Positions 54,410 through 63,286 of a DNA stretch of 64,000 bases are shown in pieces. The position numbers were made by a program, and so were the translations under genes. Below the pieces are notes generated by a model. That model was given only the letters and a program-made list of their open reading frames with translations. It was not told the origin of the DNA and ran no database searches. The DNA is taken from positions 1-64,000 of the forward strand of contig NZ_JAEUAX010000013.1 of the NCBI RefSeq assembly GCF_019511645.1, given 5' to 3'. This stretch comes from Microbacterium ureisolvens (lineage in GTDB: Bacteria > Actinomycetota > Actinomycetes > Actinomycetales > Microbacteriaceae). The first letter of the stretch is position 1. Each line of letters starts with the position of its first letter.

Positions 54410-54624
54410 TGCGCACCCCCTCGATTCCCGGCCTCCGTCGACGCCGTGTTCTCTCGGCCATCGTAGGCACCACGCGCACACCCAGGACAGGGGGTTGTGC
54501 GCGGCCACGTCGCGAAGCAGGACACGCGCCCGGGATCGGCAGCGTGGCGAGCAGGCGGCTCCCGCGAAGACCCGGGCGATTCATTCACCGGAATGGATGC
54601 TGCGCGCGTACGGTTGCAGACGAC

Positions 54625-55656
54625 ATGCAGCGATTCGGAACCCTCTCCTTCGGACACTACGGCCCGCTCGGCGGCGGCCGGCAGCTCACCGCGGCCGATT
54701 CGATGCTGCAGGCGATCGACCTCGCCCAGGGCATGGATGAGCTCGGTGTCAACGGCGCGTATTTCCGCGTGCACCACTTCGCGCGTCAGCAGTCCTCACC
54801 CATGCCGCTGCTCGCCGCGATCGCCGCCCGCACCGAGCACATCGAGGTCGGCACCGGCGTCATCGACATGCGCTACGAGAACCCGCTCTATCTCGCCGAG
54901 GAAGCAGCATCCGTCGATCTCATCTCGGGCGGCAGGCTCGCGCTCGGAGTCAGCCGCGGCTCACCCGAGACCGTCGTGCGCGGCTACGAGGCGTTCGGCT
55001 ACACCGGGTCTGAGGACCCCCGTGGCGCCGACATCGCGCGGGAGCACTTCGACCTGTTCCTGCGGGCGATCGACGGCGAAGGACTGGCGGAACGGGATGC
55101 TTCGTCCCCGTTCGGCACCGGGGCCACCGGGCTGCAGCGCATCGAGCCGCACTCCCCCGGTCTGCGTTCGCGCGTGTGGTGGGGCGCCGGCAACCGCGAC
55201 TCCGCGGAATGGGCGGGCCGCACGGGCGTGAACCTCATGTCATCGACCCTGCTCACCGAGGCGGACGGGACCCCGTTCGACCTCCTGCAGGCGCAGCAGA
55301 TCGACGCGTTCCGCGCCGCGTGGCGCGAGGCGGGACACGCCGGTGAGCCGCGTGTGTCGGTCAGCCGCTCGATCTTCCCCATCACCACCGACGAGGAGCG
55401 CATGTACTTCGGCGGACGGCAGGACGGCGATCAGATCGGCGTGATCGACGGCATCCGGTCCACCTTCGGGAAGACGTACGCGGCGGAGCCCGACGAGCTG
55501 GTCGAGCAGCTCAAAGAGGACGCCGCGATCGCGTCGGCCGACACGCTCATGCTCACGATCCCGAGCCAGCTCGGAGTCGAGTTCAACCTCCGGGTGGTCG
55601 AGTCGTTCGCGAAGTACGTCGCTCCGGAACTGGGCTGGCAGTCCACGCGCGCCTGA
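54625..55656 (+). CDS. LLM-class flavin-dependent oxidoreductase
   Basis: A 343-residue luciferase-like monooxygenase-fold enzyme (FMN or F420 dependent). The TIM barrel has YFRVHHFARQQSSPMPLLAAIAARTEHIEVGTGV early and RYENPLYLAEEAASVDLISGGRLALGVSRGSP, a pattern typical for the family's phosphate-binding loop. It is a single gene with its own upstream region of about 215 bp. Substrate and cofactor cannot be resolved. The TetR-regulated SPW gene follows on the same strand. Confidence 0.87.
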   Translation: MQRFGTLSFGHYGPLGGGRQLTAADSMLQAIDLAQGMDELGVNGAYFRVHHFARQQSSPMPLLAAIAARTEHIEVGTGVIDMRYENPLYLAEEAASVDLISGGRLALGVSRGSPETVVRGYEAFGYTGSEDPRGADIAREHFDLFLRAIDGEGLAERDASSPFGTGATGLQRIEPHSPGLRSRVWWGAGNRDSAEWAGRTGVNLMSSTLLTEADGTPFDLLQAQQIDAFRAAWREAGHAGEPRVSVSRSIFPITTDEERMYFGGRQDGDQIGVIDGIRSTFGKTYAAEPDELVEQLKEDAAIASADTLMLTIPSQLGVEFNLRVVESFAKYVAPELGWQSTRA

Positions 55657-55661
55657 GTTCT

Positions 55662-55675
55662 TGACCGGTCGGTCA
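55662..55675. promoter_or_regulatory. TetR-type operator overlapping -35 of the SPW gene
   Basis: TGACCGGTCGGTCA has perfect TGACC/GGTCA arms, the common TetR/AcrR operator form, and overlaps TTGACC (55661-55666), a -35 box. TACCGT at 55684 is a plausible -10 with 17-base spacing. The TetR gene two genes along is the obvious candidate. Confidence 0.6.
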
Positions 55676-55741
55676 GTCAGGCGTACCGTTCGAATCGACC
55701 CCCGATCGGGAGCCATCAGGTCTCGGAAGGAGGAGATCCGA

Positions 55742-56098
55742 ATGAACAAGTGGACTCGCTGGGAGGACTGGGTCGCAGTCGGTGTGGGCCTGGTCGCGGC
55801 GGTGTGCGCGTTCGCCTTGCCGCAGATGGGCGCGTCGATGCCATGGATGCTGACCCTCGGCGTCCTGCTGATCGTCGCGGGCCTCGTGAACCTCGCCATG
55901 CCGGGCATGGTGGCGATGGAGTACGTCCAGCTCGCGCTGGGCGCGCTGCTGTTCGTCGCTCCGTGGCTCGGCGGGTACGCCGATATGCAGGCCGGGGTCG
56001 CCTGGGTCAGCTGGATCGGCGGAGCAGTCGCGGTGATCGTCGCCGCGCTCGCGGTGAGACCCGCCATGCACGTGCACGACCGGACCCTCCCGCACTGA
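55742..56098 (+). CDS. SPW-repeat membrane protein
   Basis: A 118-residue protein with four predicted membrane helices and two SPW-type repeats (WEDWVAVGVGLVAAVCAFALP and WVSWIGGAVAVIVAALAV, with conserved Trp pairs). The family is widespread and uncharacterised. GAAGGAGGAGATCCGA lies before the ATG, a strong ribosome site. It is 65 bp upstream of a TetR gene on the same strand and behind a TetR-like operator, so the pair is probably a self-regulated operon. Confidence 0.82.
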   Translation: MNKWTRWEDWVAVGVGLVAAVCAFALPQMGASMPWMLTLGVLLIVAGLVNLAMPGMVAMEYVQLALGALLFVAPWLGGYADMQAGVAWVSWIGGAVAVIVAALAVRPAMHVHDRTLPH

Positions 56099-56163
56099 AT
56101 GCGAGCCGAGACGGGGGCGCCGGGCAGGACCGACGCCCCCGCGGCGTTTCTCCAGGAACCGAC

Positions 56164-56775
56164 ATGACCCGCGATCGCGAGAGCCGCACGCTCATCCTCG
56201 ACGCTGCCGAGCGCCTGTTCGCGGAGCGCGGCTTCGACGGTACGCCGACGACGGCGATCGCCGACCTCGCCGCCGTTCCGAAGGGCCTGCTCTTCTACTA
56301 CTTCCCCACCAAGACGGATCTGCTGCGCGCGCTGGTGAGCGAGCGTCTGGACCTCGATCCCATCGACACGTCCGGGCTGGTCGCGCGCGGAGATCCGGCG
56401 CGGACGCTGCTGAACGTGACCGGCCGGCTGCGTGAGCTGCAGGCGCAATCGGCAGTGCAGCGCGTCATCGTGTGGCGCGAGCACCCCACGCATCCGGAGG
56501 TGCGGGAAAAGATTCAGAACTACCGCATTCAGCTGCAGGCGATCGTCGAGCGCGTTCTGGGCGCGAGCATCCTCCACCCGATCGCGGCGCGTCGCGTGCG
56601 CGCAGCGGCGGCGGCCTGGGTCGCGATCATCACCACACCGGCGCTGCGCGAGCACGCCGGTGCAGACCAGGCCGCTGCCGGGAGCGCAGACGAGGTGAAG
56701 GACCCCACCGAGCCAGCGGACCTGCCCGCCCTCGCCGACCTGATCTCGGCCGGCCTGCGCGAACCCGCCGCATGA
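56164..56775 (+). CDS. TetR/AcrR-family transcriptional regulator
   Basis: A 203-residue regulator with a canonical TetR helix-turn-helix (ILDAAERLFAERGFDGTPTTAIADLAAVPKGLLFYYFPTKTDLL, residues about 9-52). The remainder is a helical ligand domain. It is probably cotranscribed with the SPW gene, and the TGACCGGTCGGTCA site upstream of that gene is its likely target. The effector is unknown. Confidence 0.88.
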   Translation: MTRDRESRTLILDAAERLFAERGFDGTPTTAIADLAAVPKGLLFYYFPTKTDLLRALVSERLDLDPIDTSGLVARGDPARTLLNVTGRLRELQAQSAVQRVIVWREHPTHPEVREKIQNYRIQLQAIVERVLGASILHPIAARRVRAAAAAWVAIITTPALREHAGADQAAAGSADEVKDPTEPADLPALADLISAGLREPAA

Positions 56776-56790
56776 CCGCTCCCCGAGGAC

Positions 56791-58485
56791 TCAGTCGAGC
56801 ACTTCGACGCCCGTGATGCGCAGCTCTTCGACGTCCAGACGCGTCTGGATCTGGGTGACGACCGCGTCGTCCACCGCACCCTCCCGCCTCAGGCGATAGA
56901 GCACCTCGCGCTTGCGGTCGAGCACCGCGATGCGAAGTCGTGAGTACTCCGCATCGCGCTCGCGCGGCGAGGGCAAGGGGGCAGGCACCTCCAGGAGCGC
57001 CGTGGCCGTCGCAGACGCCTCCGCCGCCGACGCGGTTCCTTCGATCCTCCTGTCGAGGTCGGCGATCTGACGGTCGACCTCAGCCTGCTCGCGGGCCTGC
57101 ACCCGCTCGTTGTTGCGTTCGAGGTACTCGTAGTAGTCGCGCGTGAGCCGATCGCGGATCTCCTCGCTGATGCCGTGATCGTGGGCGAGCTGCGTGACTG
57201 CGGTCAGCGCGGCGCCGGTGATGGCGCGTTCGGCGAGCTCCAGCTCCTGCTGCAGCGCGGAGTCGTCGGGCAGGCGCGCCCATCGCACGACAACCGGAAG
57301 GAGCGGCCCCTGCACGAGGAGGGTCAGCACGATGACCCCGGCGGTGACGAAGATGATCTCGTCACGGCCCGGCAGCTCTTCCCCCGCGCTCGTGGTCAGG
57401 GGAACCGACAGTGCGATCGCGAGCGACACCGCGCCGCGGAAGCCTGCGACGGCGCTGACGATCCGCGCGCGATAGGTCGTGCGGCGCAGCCGCTGCGAGG
57501 GCCGGCGATCGAGCAGGCGGATGATCATGACCGATGTCGTCTGGAACACGAACCGCGCGACGAGGAGCACGAGCCACACCGCCACTGTCATGACGGCGAG
57601 CCAGCCGATCTCGCGGCCGGGGATCTCATGGGCGACCGCCTGGACCTCGAACCCGATCAGAACGAACAGCGAGCCGTTGAGGAGGAACGAGCCCAGCGGC
57701 CACGTCCATGCCGCCTGGCGGCGCGAGGCAGCCGTGCTGATGCGCGGATTGATGTAGGCGATGATGAGTCCGGCGACCACCACTGCGAGCACCCCGGATG
57801 CGTGGACCAGCTCTGCCACGAGGAACGCCGTGAACGGCACGAGCAGCAGCGCGATGTTGAGGTTCAGCGTGTTCCGCAAGCGCCGCATCACCAGATATGC
57901 GACACCCGCCACCGCCACGCCGGCGGCCGCTCCGCCGACGTACGACAGCAGCACCAGCCCCGTGATGTCGAGCGGCGTGTACTGTCCGCCGACCGCGACG
58001 CCGACGGCCACGCCGTAGATGACGAGCGCCGTGCCGTCGTTCGTGAGGCTCTCCGCCTTGAGGTTCATGAAGTTGCGCCGCGGGAGCATCCGGCCGAGGG
58101 CGGCCACCGCCGTGGCATCGGTCGGCGCGACGGCCGCGCCGAGGATCAGCGCGGCGTCCCACGGCAGGCCCACCGCGTAGGCGATGCCTGCGACCGCGAA
58201 GGCGCTGGCCACCACGAGCCCCGTGCTCATGAGGAAGATGCCGCGGAAGTCCCGGCGGATCGAGCGCAGCGACGTCGTCATGCTCTCCCAGAACAGCAGC
58301 ACCGGGAGGAAGAGCAGCAGGACAGTCTCGGGCGGCAGCTCGATCTCGCGCACTTCGGGGATGAAGCCGAGCGCCAGCCCCGCCACCAGGAGCAGCAGGG
58401 GCATGGCCACCCGGAATCTCGGAGCAAGGATCGCACCCGTGAGGACGGTGATTCCGAGCAGGACGGTGACCTCGAGTCCGTTCAT
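56791..58485 (-). CDS. CPA1-family Na+/H+ antiporter
   Basis: A 564-residue membrane antiporter with about 12-13 helices. The central ion-binding region reads LGAAVAPTDATAV and ESLTNDGTALV, matching the CPA1 PTD and NDG motifs, with catalytic Asp residues. A cytoplasmic tail of about 150 residues at the C-terminus is charged and helical (ERNNERVQAREQAEVDRQIADLD). It would exchange Na+ or K+ for H+ for pH and salt control. The ATG sits at the usual membrane start MNGLEVTVLLGITVLTG. It converges on the TetR gene. Confidence 0.9.
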   Translation of the reverse strand: MNGLEVTVLLGITVLTGAILAPRFRVAMPLLLLVAGLALGFIPEVREIELPPETVLLLFLPVLLFWESMTTSLRSIRRDFRGIFLMSTGLVVASAFAVAGIAYAVGLPWDAALILGAAVAPTDATAVAALGRMLPRRNFMNLKAESLTNDGTALVIYGVAVGVAVGGQYTPLDITGLVLLSYVGGAAAGVAVAGVAYLVMRRLRNTLNLNIALLLVPFTAFLVAELVHASGVLAVVVAGLIIAYINPRISTAASRRQAAWTWPLGSFLLNGSLFVLIGFEVQAVAHEIPGREIGWLAVMTVAVWLVLLVARFVFQTTSVMIIRLLDRRPSQRLRRTTYRARIVSAVAGFRGAVSLAIALSVPLTTSAGEELPGRDEIIFVTAGVIVLTLLVQGPLLPVVVRWARLPDDSALQQELELAERAITGAALTAVTQLAHDHGISEEIRDRLTRDYYEYLERNNERVQAREQAEVDRQIADLDRRIEGTASAAEASATATALLEVPAPLPSPRERDAEYSRLRIAVLDRKREVLYRLRREGAVDDAVVTQIQTRLDVEELRITGVEVLD

Positions 58486-58572
58486 GAGGGCTCCCTTCAG
58501 CGCAATGATCCTCCAACCGCGGGCGACATGAGGGGATTCCCGCGGATCCCCTCGCCGCTGCCCGGGTTAGAG

Positions 58573-58587
58573 TGTCCGGACCGGACA
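58573..58587. promoter_or_regulatory. Palindrome at the probable AraC-gene transcription start
   Basis: TGTCCGG-A-CCGGACA is a perfect seven-base-arm inverted repeat. TAGAGT (58568-58573), a plausible -10 box, lies immediately upstream, so the dyad would overlap the start of transcription and could block it. The binder is unknown. Confidence 0.5.
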
Positions 58588-58623
58588 GGACGTTTCTGTG
58601 TGCGGGATCCCGGGGAGGGCAGG

Positions 58624-59565
58624 TTGGGAGAGGTTCTCACGTTCGCGTCGCGCGAGGTCGCCGACGTCGAGGAGACGTGGCGCCGCTTCGTGCCGTCGGC
58701 CGCGCTGCAGCGGGTCGATCCGCGCACGTTCGAGTTCTCGTGGACGTCTGCGGCAACACCGGGGTTCTCCATCGTCAGCTACCGACTGGCGGCCTCCGTG
58801 CAGTCCGCCATCGAACCGGACGACCAGATGATGGCCTGCCGCGTCGCTTCTCGCGGCGCTTGGGTGGGCACCCCTCGCGGCGACCTGAAGGCCGGCCTGC
58901 CGTGGCTGGCGCTGGACGGGCCGACGTCAGCACGCTGGCAGGAGCAGGCCGACGTGCGCGCGTTCGTCTTCGACCGGGCGCGAGCAGAGGACGAGGCCCG
59001 CCGCATGACCGGGGACGACCGGTTCTCACTCCGGTCGACGACCGTGGGATCGTCACCGGTCCATCGTGACCTCGCCGCGCACTGGGAGCGCGTCTTCCAG
59101 CACGTCGCCGCCACCCTCTTCGTTCCCGGGTCCGGCGCGGGGATCGTCGAGGCGGAACTGCGCCGGCACGCGTTGCATACGACGCTCGCGGTCTTCTCCC
59201 CCGCCTTCGCGGAAGCCCTCGAGCGCTCGGCGCAGCGCACCGCCGCTCCCCGGACGGTGCGCCGCGCGATGGCATACATGGAGCAGCATGCGCAGGAGGC
59301 GATCACCATCGACGACGTCGCTCTTGCTGCCGACATCTCCCCACGCGGCCTGCAGTACGCCTTCAGACGGGCCCTGGACCAGACTCCGATGGAGTACCTG
59401 CGCCGGCGGCGGCTGGCCGGAGCCCATGCGGAGCTCCAGGGGGCGACGGGCGTGTCGGTGGCCGAGATCGGCCAGCGCTGGGGATTCGCCAGTGCATCGC
59501 GGTTCGCGCGCCACTACCGCGAGGCGTACGGACGCTCGCCGCGGCAGACGATGAGAGGCCGCTGA
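58624..59565 (+). CDS. AraC-family transcriptional regulator
   Basis: A 313-residue regulator. The first about 200 residues form an AraC-binding-like domain of the AraC-type arabinose/oxygenase-activator group (VRAFVFDRARAEDEARRM and similar). The last about 100 residues are a double HTH, with IDDVALAADISPRGLQYAFRRALDQTPMEYLRRRRLAGA and VAEIGQRWGFASASRFARHYREAYGRSP. TTG at 58624 is preferred because GGAGG lies five bases upstream; a GTG at 58600 is an alternative. It is not obviously paired with a target gene; the antiporter is divergent. Confidence 0.86.
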   Translation: MGEVLTFASREVADVEETWRRFVPSAALQRVDPRTFEFSWTSAATPGFSIVSYRLAASVQSAIEPDDQMMACRVASRGAWVGTPRGDLKAGLPWLALDGPTSARWQEQADVRAFVFDRARAEDEARRMTGDDRFSLRSTTVGSSPVHRDLAAHWERVFQHVAATLFVPGSGAGIVEAELRRHALHTTLAVFSPAFAEALERSAQRTAAPRTVRRAMAYMEQHAQEAITIDDVALAADISPRGLQYAFRRALDQTPMEYLRRRRLAGAHAELQGATGVSVAEIGQRWGFASASRFARHYREAYGRSPRQTMRGR

Positions 59566-59674
59566 GCCGTTTCGTTTCGGGTCTCGCGCTTTCGCGCCGA
59601 GGGCCGCGGCACCGGGCACGGATTCGAACTGTCGGAGAGTCTTCCCATGGGCATGGTGTCCATGAAGGAGGCAC

Positions 59675-60001
59675 GTGGGCAAGTTCATCTACGAAGGAGG
59701 CGTCCGCGCGGACTTCGACGATCGGGTGCTCTCGCACCTTCAGGTCGCGATCGGCACGAAGCTGCGCCGCAACGAGCCCTTCTTCTTCACGTGGGCCGGC
59801 GACATCAGCACGGGGGGCGGTCGAACCACCGTCTGGGTGCACTCCGGCGCCAGCCTCGTCTTCTCGTTCTACGGTGGCCGGCCTGCCCGGACGAACCGCA
59901 CATGGCTCGAGGCGCTGATGCGCACCGCGAACTCCCCCGCGGGCCTGCACGTCGTGCCCGAGCCGCTGGACGAGGGAAGCTCGACCGAACCACTGGGCTG
60001 A
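59675..60001 (+). CDS. Small DUF7882-like protein (second copy)
   Basis: A 108-residue paralogue of the protein at 43650. Shared landmarks are MGKFIYE, RVLSHLQVAIGTKLRRNEPF, FTW, WVHSGASLVFSFYGGRP, and WLEALMRTANSPAGLHVVPEP. The GTG start has a strong AAGGAGG eight bases upstream. The two copies agree at about half their positions. The gene lies beside a cupin gene but without overlap. Its function is unknown; keeping two copies 16 kb apart suggests different conditions of use. Confidence 0.75.
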   Translation: MGKFIYEGGVRADFDDRVLSHLQVAIGTKLRRNEPFFFTWAGDISTGGGRTTVWVHSGASLVFSFYGGRPARTNRTWLEALMRTANSPAGLHVVPEPLDEGSSTEPLG

Positions 60002-60093
60002 TCCCACCGGGGTACGGCGCACGAGCGGGACCTGTCTCCACGGCGACCCGCGCGGGTAGACTCCGGCCTGTCGAGGCGATGGAGGCGACGCGG

Positions 60094-60429
60094 ATGGACA
60101 GCACGGATCTGGCCGGCCTGATCGACGACCTGACCGCGAAGGCGCGGGATGCGTCGAGCGGGCGCGCCGCGCGCACCATCCGCGGCGGTCATGAGCACGC
60201 CCTGCGCGAGACGGTGATCGCGCTGCGCGCAGGGCACGAGCTCGCCGAGCACGAAAGCCCCCACGAGGCCACCCTGCAGGTGCTGCGCGGGCGCGTGCGA
60301 CTGATCGCCGGCGACGACGCGTGGGACGGGGCATCCGGTGATCACCTCACGGTTCCGCCGCAACGGCACAGCCTCGCGGCGCTCGAGGACTCCGTCGTGC
60401 TGCTGACCGTGTCCAACCGCGTGCCCTGA
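60094..60429 (+). CDS. Small cupin-domain protein
   Basis: A 111-residue single-domain cupin. Cupin motif 1 is HELAEHESPHEATLQVLRGRVRL (a degenerate G-x5-HxH-x3-E form, with Ala where a metal His often lies), and motif 2 is DHLTVPPQRHSLAALEDS. One His and Glu remain in plausible metal positions, so it may bind a metal weakly or be a sensor. ATG at 60094 is preferred over 60079 because GGAGG has eight-base spacing. No partner gene is evident. Confidence 0.78.
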   Translation: MDSTDLAGLIDDLTAKARDASSGRAARTIRGGHEHALRETVIALRAGHELAEHESPHEATLQVLRGRVRLIAGDDAWDGASGDHLTVPPQRHSLAALEDSVVLLTVSNRVP

Positions 60430-60467
60430 CGCGGCCGCCGTCGCTCGGGCGGCACGGCTTCGCCCGC

Positions 60468-61556
60468 TCAGGGCAGCCCCGTGACGGCGACCCCCAGCCA
60501 CTCGGCGAGCTCCGCGATCTCGGCGCGCACCATCTCGGATTCGTCGGGCTCGAACGGCAGGAACTCGTGGAGTGCGTTGACCTTGAGCATCTCGCGCTCG
60601 CGGTCGACCTCGGCATCCAGCATCCCCACGAACCGGTCGCCCATCAGGATCGGGTGCGCGAAGAAGCCGTACCGGCGCTGGGCCTTCGGCTTGAACTGCT
60701 CGAGCACATACGTGAACTCGAACAGCTCCTCGAGGCGCTTGCGGTCGAAGAGCAGGCTGTCATACGGGTTCAGGAAGGCGACGCGACCCTCGGCGTCATC
60801 GTCGGCGAGGGCGGCGAGGGCCTCAGGGTCGACGCGGTACGTCGTCGTGCTCCCTTCCACGACGGCGGGTTCGCCGGTGTCCTTCGCGACGCCGCTCCAG
60901 TACCCGTGCGGCTTGGCGACGCCCGCGGACTGGAGGCGCCGTGCTGCCAGGAGCGCCGCCGCCTCGTCGTCGGCGTACTGGGGCAGGTCTTGCGGGTACA
61001 CGCGCTCGGCGAGGTCCCACACACGGTGCCGGCCCTCTCGGCGCGTCACCGCGACCTCGCCCTGGCGCATCAGGAAGTCCAGCATGTGCGGCACCTGGTT
61101 CGACCCGGACCAGCCGTCGGGGGCGCGGCTGACCTGAGCCGTGTCGGGGATCTCGCTCGCCTGGAGAGGGCCCTCAGCGCGCAGCCGCGCGAGCACATCG
61201 GCGCGGAAGCCGGCGTTCGCCTCGAGCCACCGCCGGCTGCTCTGGCGCTGCGGCCACCGACGCATCGCCGGCAGCATCAGCGGCAAGAGGCTCATCGGCC
61301 GGAATGCGCCGTCGAACTCGAACAGCAGCCGGTCGTCCTCGACCACCTTGCGCAGCTGGCCGGGCTCGTACGACCAGCCGATCCGCGACCACAGCACGGT
61401 GTGCTCGCACGGGGCGATCGTCGCGGTGGGGTCGATCTTGATGTAGCCGAGCTGCTCGGCGACCTCGACGACGTCGCCCGGCCGCTCCGCGTCGAGCAGC
61501 TGCGCGCGGACCACGATCCGCCGCGCCTGGTCGCGCGTGAGCCGGTGCGCCGTCAT
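60468..61556 (-). CDS. YcaQ/AlkX-like winged-helix DNA glycosylase family protein
   Basis: A 362-residue protein of the winged helix DNA-binding (HTH_42) family, whose YcaQ members open DNA interstrand crosslinks and remove bulky alkyl bases. Family marks are LGYIKIDPTATIAPCEHTVLWSR near the N-terminus, FEFDGAFRPMSLLPLML, and AFLNPYDSLLFDRKRLEELFEF in the middle. Active-site residues (QxQ or QxD motif) are not certain: the corresponding region reads IDPTATI. It overlaps the start of the upstream glycosyltransferase gene's stop by 4 bp (ATGA), so they share a transcript. Confidence 0.8.
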   Translation of the reverse strand: MTAHRLTRDQARRIVVRAQLLDAERPGDVVEVAEQLGYIKIDPTATIAPCEHTVLWSRIGWSYEPGQLRKVVEDDRLLFEFDGAFRPMSLLPLMLPAMRRWPQRQSSRRWLEANAGFRADVLARLRAEGPLQASEIPDTAQVSRAPDGWSGSNQVPHMLDFLMRQGEVAVTRREGRHRVWDLAERVYPQDLPQYADDEAAALLAARRLQSAGVAKPHGYWSGVAKDTGEPAVVEGSTTTYRVDPEALAALADDDAEGRVAFLNPYDSLLFDRKRLEELFEFTYVLEQFKPKAQRRYGFFAHPILMGDRFVGMLDAEVDREREMLKVNALHEFLPFEPDESEMVRAEIAELAEWLGVAVTGLP

Positions 61557-62776
61557 GCGATGCTCGCCTCGACGACGCGGGCGGATGCTGCGGCCCCGTC
61601 CTCGTCCGCATAGGCGGCGCGCACGCGCTCGGCGGCGACACGCATCCCGTCGTCGGTCAGCAGCCGACGCACGGCCTCGGCGAGCGCGGGCGTACCGGCC
61701 TGCTTCGGCGACAGCGCGAGCGCGTTGCCCTGCCGGACGCACTGGTCGACGTTCCAGACCTGCTCGGGCTGAAGCCCCATGCCCACGAAGGGGATGCCCG
61801 CCGCACATGCCGTCTGCACCGTGCCCTGTCCGCCGTGGAGCACGGCCGCGTCGACGATCCCGCCCAGCAGGTGCGCCGGCAGCAGCCCGGTCGCGTGGAC
61901 GTTCGGCGGCAGCACGTCGTCGTCCCGCAGATAGTGCCGGACCGGTGCGACGACATTCACGGGGAGCGTTGCGAGCCCCGACGCGGCGGCGAGCACCATC
62001 TCGCGATCGGCCGAAGATCCCAGTCCCAGATACACGAGCGGCTCTGGCCGGGCCGCGAGCTCCGCCACGATCGGCGGCATCGGCGTGTCGATGCGCGCGA
62101 AGATCGGCCCGACGCGCCGGTACGCCTCGGGAAGCGTATAGCCCTCGAGCTCCCACGGCATCACGGTGAGGAGGTTGTGGTCGGCCTCGAGCAGCGACAC
62201 CACGGTCTTGAGGGGTGCAACGCCGTTGGCCCGTGCGACACGGCCGAACGCGCGGGGCGCGAGCGGCAGGCGGTTGTAGGCGAGGCGCAGCAGGCTGGTC
62301 GCCACGCGGTCGAGCACGTGGGCCACGCGGCCGCTGCCGCGCACCAACCCGAGCCGCGCCGTCTGCGCGACCTGAGGCCGGGTCAGAGCGAACGGCACCG
62401 CATAGAACAGGGGGATCCTCTCGGCCCGCGCCGAGATCATCGACGTCACGTTCGAGCCGATCACGACGGCCGCCGCATCCGTCTCCCGGATCAGCGCGCG
62501 CTCGGCGTCGACCCGCCCCGACACCAGGTCATCGGTGAGCGGACTGCGCAACGTCTTGCCCTGGTCGAACTTCATGAGCTGCTCGCGCTGCGCGGCGCTC
62601 ATCGCCGGCTCACGCGCGCGGTAGTCGAAGCCCGCGTCGGTGATCAGGTGCGCGAAGTCCGGCTCATACCCCATGAACACGGCCCGGTGCCGCGGATCGA
62701 GGGCGCGGGCCACCTCGATCATGCGCGTGACCTCGGCGAGGTTGAACGTCACGGGGCAGAAGAGCACGGTCGCCAT
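61553..62776 (-). CDS. UGT/MGT-like glycosyltransferase
   Basis: A 407-residue GT-B enzyme of the GT1-like group that glycosylates small molecules. The N-terminal fold (ATVLFCPVTFNLAEVTRMIEVARALDP) lacks a clear catalytic His at the usual first-loop position. The C-terminal sugar-nucleotide domain has PLVYLGLGSSADRE, the HGGQGTVQTACAAGIPFVGM motif that contacts the donor diphosphate, and QPEQVWN. It is followed by a 4-bp overlap with the YcaQ-like gene. Donor and acceptor are unknown. Confidence 0.84.
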   Translation of the reverse strand: MATVLFCPVTFNLAEVTRMIEVARALDPRHRAVFMGYEPDFAHLITDAGFDYRAREPAMSAAQREQLMKFDQGKTLRSPLTDDLVSGRVDAERALIRETDAAAVVIGSNVTSMISARAERIPLFYAVPFALTRPQVAQTARLGLVRGSGRVAHVLDRVATSLLRLAYNRLPLAPRAFGRVARANGVAPLKTVVSLLEADHNLLTVMPWELEGYTLPEAYRRVGPIFARIDTPMPPIVAELAARPEPLVYLGLGSSADREMVLAAASGLATLPVNVVAPVRHYLRDDDVLPPNVHATGLLPAHLLGGIVDAAVLHGGQGTVQTACAAGIPFVGMGLQPEQVWNVDQCVRQGNALALSPKQAGTPALAEAVRRLLTDDGMRVAAERVRAAYADEDGAAASARVVEASIA

Positions 62777-62813
62777 GTCGTCATCCTGGCAGGCGAGCCA
62801 CGTCGCGGGCGCG

Positions 62814-63176
62814 TCAGCGCTCGACGATGTCGCCGGCGTGGACGCCGATCCACGCCATCAGCGGCATCATGCGTTCCATCAGTTCGTCGCCGAGCGGCGT
62901 CAGGGAGTATTCGACGCGCGGCGGCACCTCGGGGTACGCCGTCCGCGCGACGAAGCCGTCCTTCTCGAGCGTGCGCAGCGTCGACGCGAGCATCTTCTCG
63001 CTGATGCCCTCCACGGCGCGACGCAGTTCGCCCCACCGGATCGTGCCGTCGGTGAGCGCGATGAGCACCAGCACGCCCCACTTGCTCATGACGTGGTCGA
63101 GGACGACCCGCGTCGGGCACGCTTCGTCGAAGACGCCGGGAATCTCTGCCCGGATTTCTGCAAAACTCACCGCCAT
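62814..63176 (-). CDS. HxlR-family redox-type transcriptional regulator
   Basis: A 120-residue winged-helix regulator of the HxlR (QorR/YodB) group. The N-terminal Cys20 in DEACPTRVVLDHV is the position used for thiol sensing, and the helix-turn-helix runs WGVLVLIALTDGTIRWGELRRAVEGISEKML with the wing PPRVEYSLTPLG. It is divergent from an NmrA/QorB-type dehydrogenase gene, the classic arrangement for quinone- or aldehyde-responsive repressors. A dyad with GGTACC ends lies between them. Confidence 0.88.
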   Translation of the reverse strand: MAVSFAEIRAEIPGVFDEACPTRVVLDHVMSKWGVLVLIALTDGTIRWGELRRAVEGISEKMLASTLRTLEKDGFVARTAYPEVPPRVEYSLTPLGDELMERMMPLMAWIGVHAGDIVER

Positions 63177-63179
63177 GTA

Positions 63180-63204
63180 GGTACCTTACCTGAAAGTGGG
63201 TACC
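63180..63204. promoter_or_regulatory. Candidate HxlR operator in the divergent promoter
   Basis: GGTACC (63180-63185) and GGTACC (63199-63204) flank TTACCTGAAAGTG. The 25-base region reads as an imperfect dyad with TACC-x-AC / GT-x-GGTA half-sites, similar to sites of HxlR-family repressors. It begins four bases from the hxlR start codon. Confidence 0.55.
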
Positions 63205-63286
63205 GTCCGATCGGAATGCTTCCGTGCTCCGAACACGTTGGCCCCGGTGAGCGCGCCGCGAGCGCCTTCCCAGCGAAAGGACACCC

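Noticed and set aside
57175..58590. Plus-strand frame running into the AraC gene
   Set aside because: It is the antisense shadow of the antiporter gene; only the part after about 58600 has AraC features.
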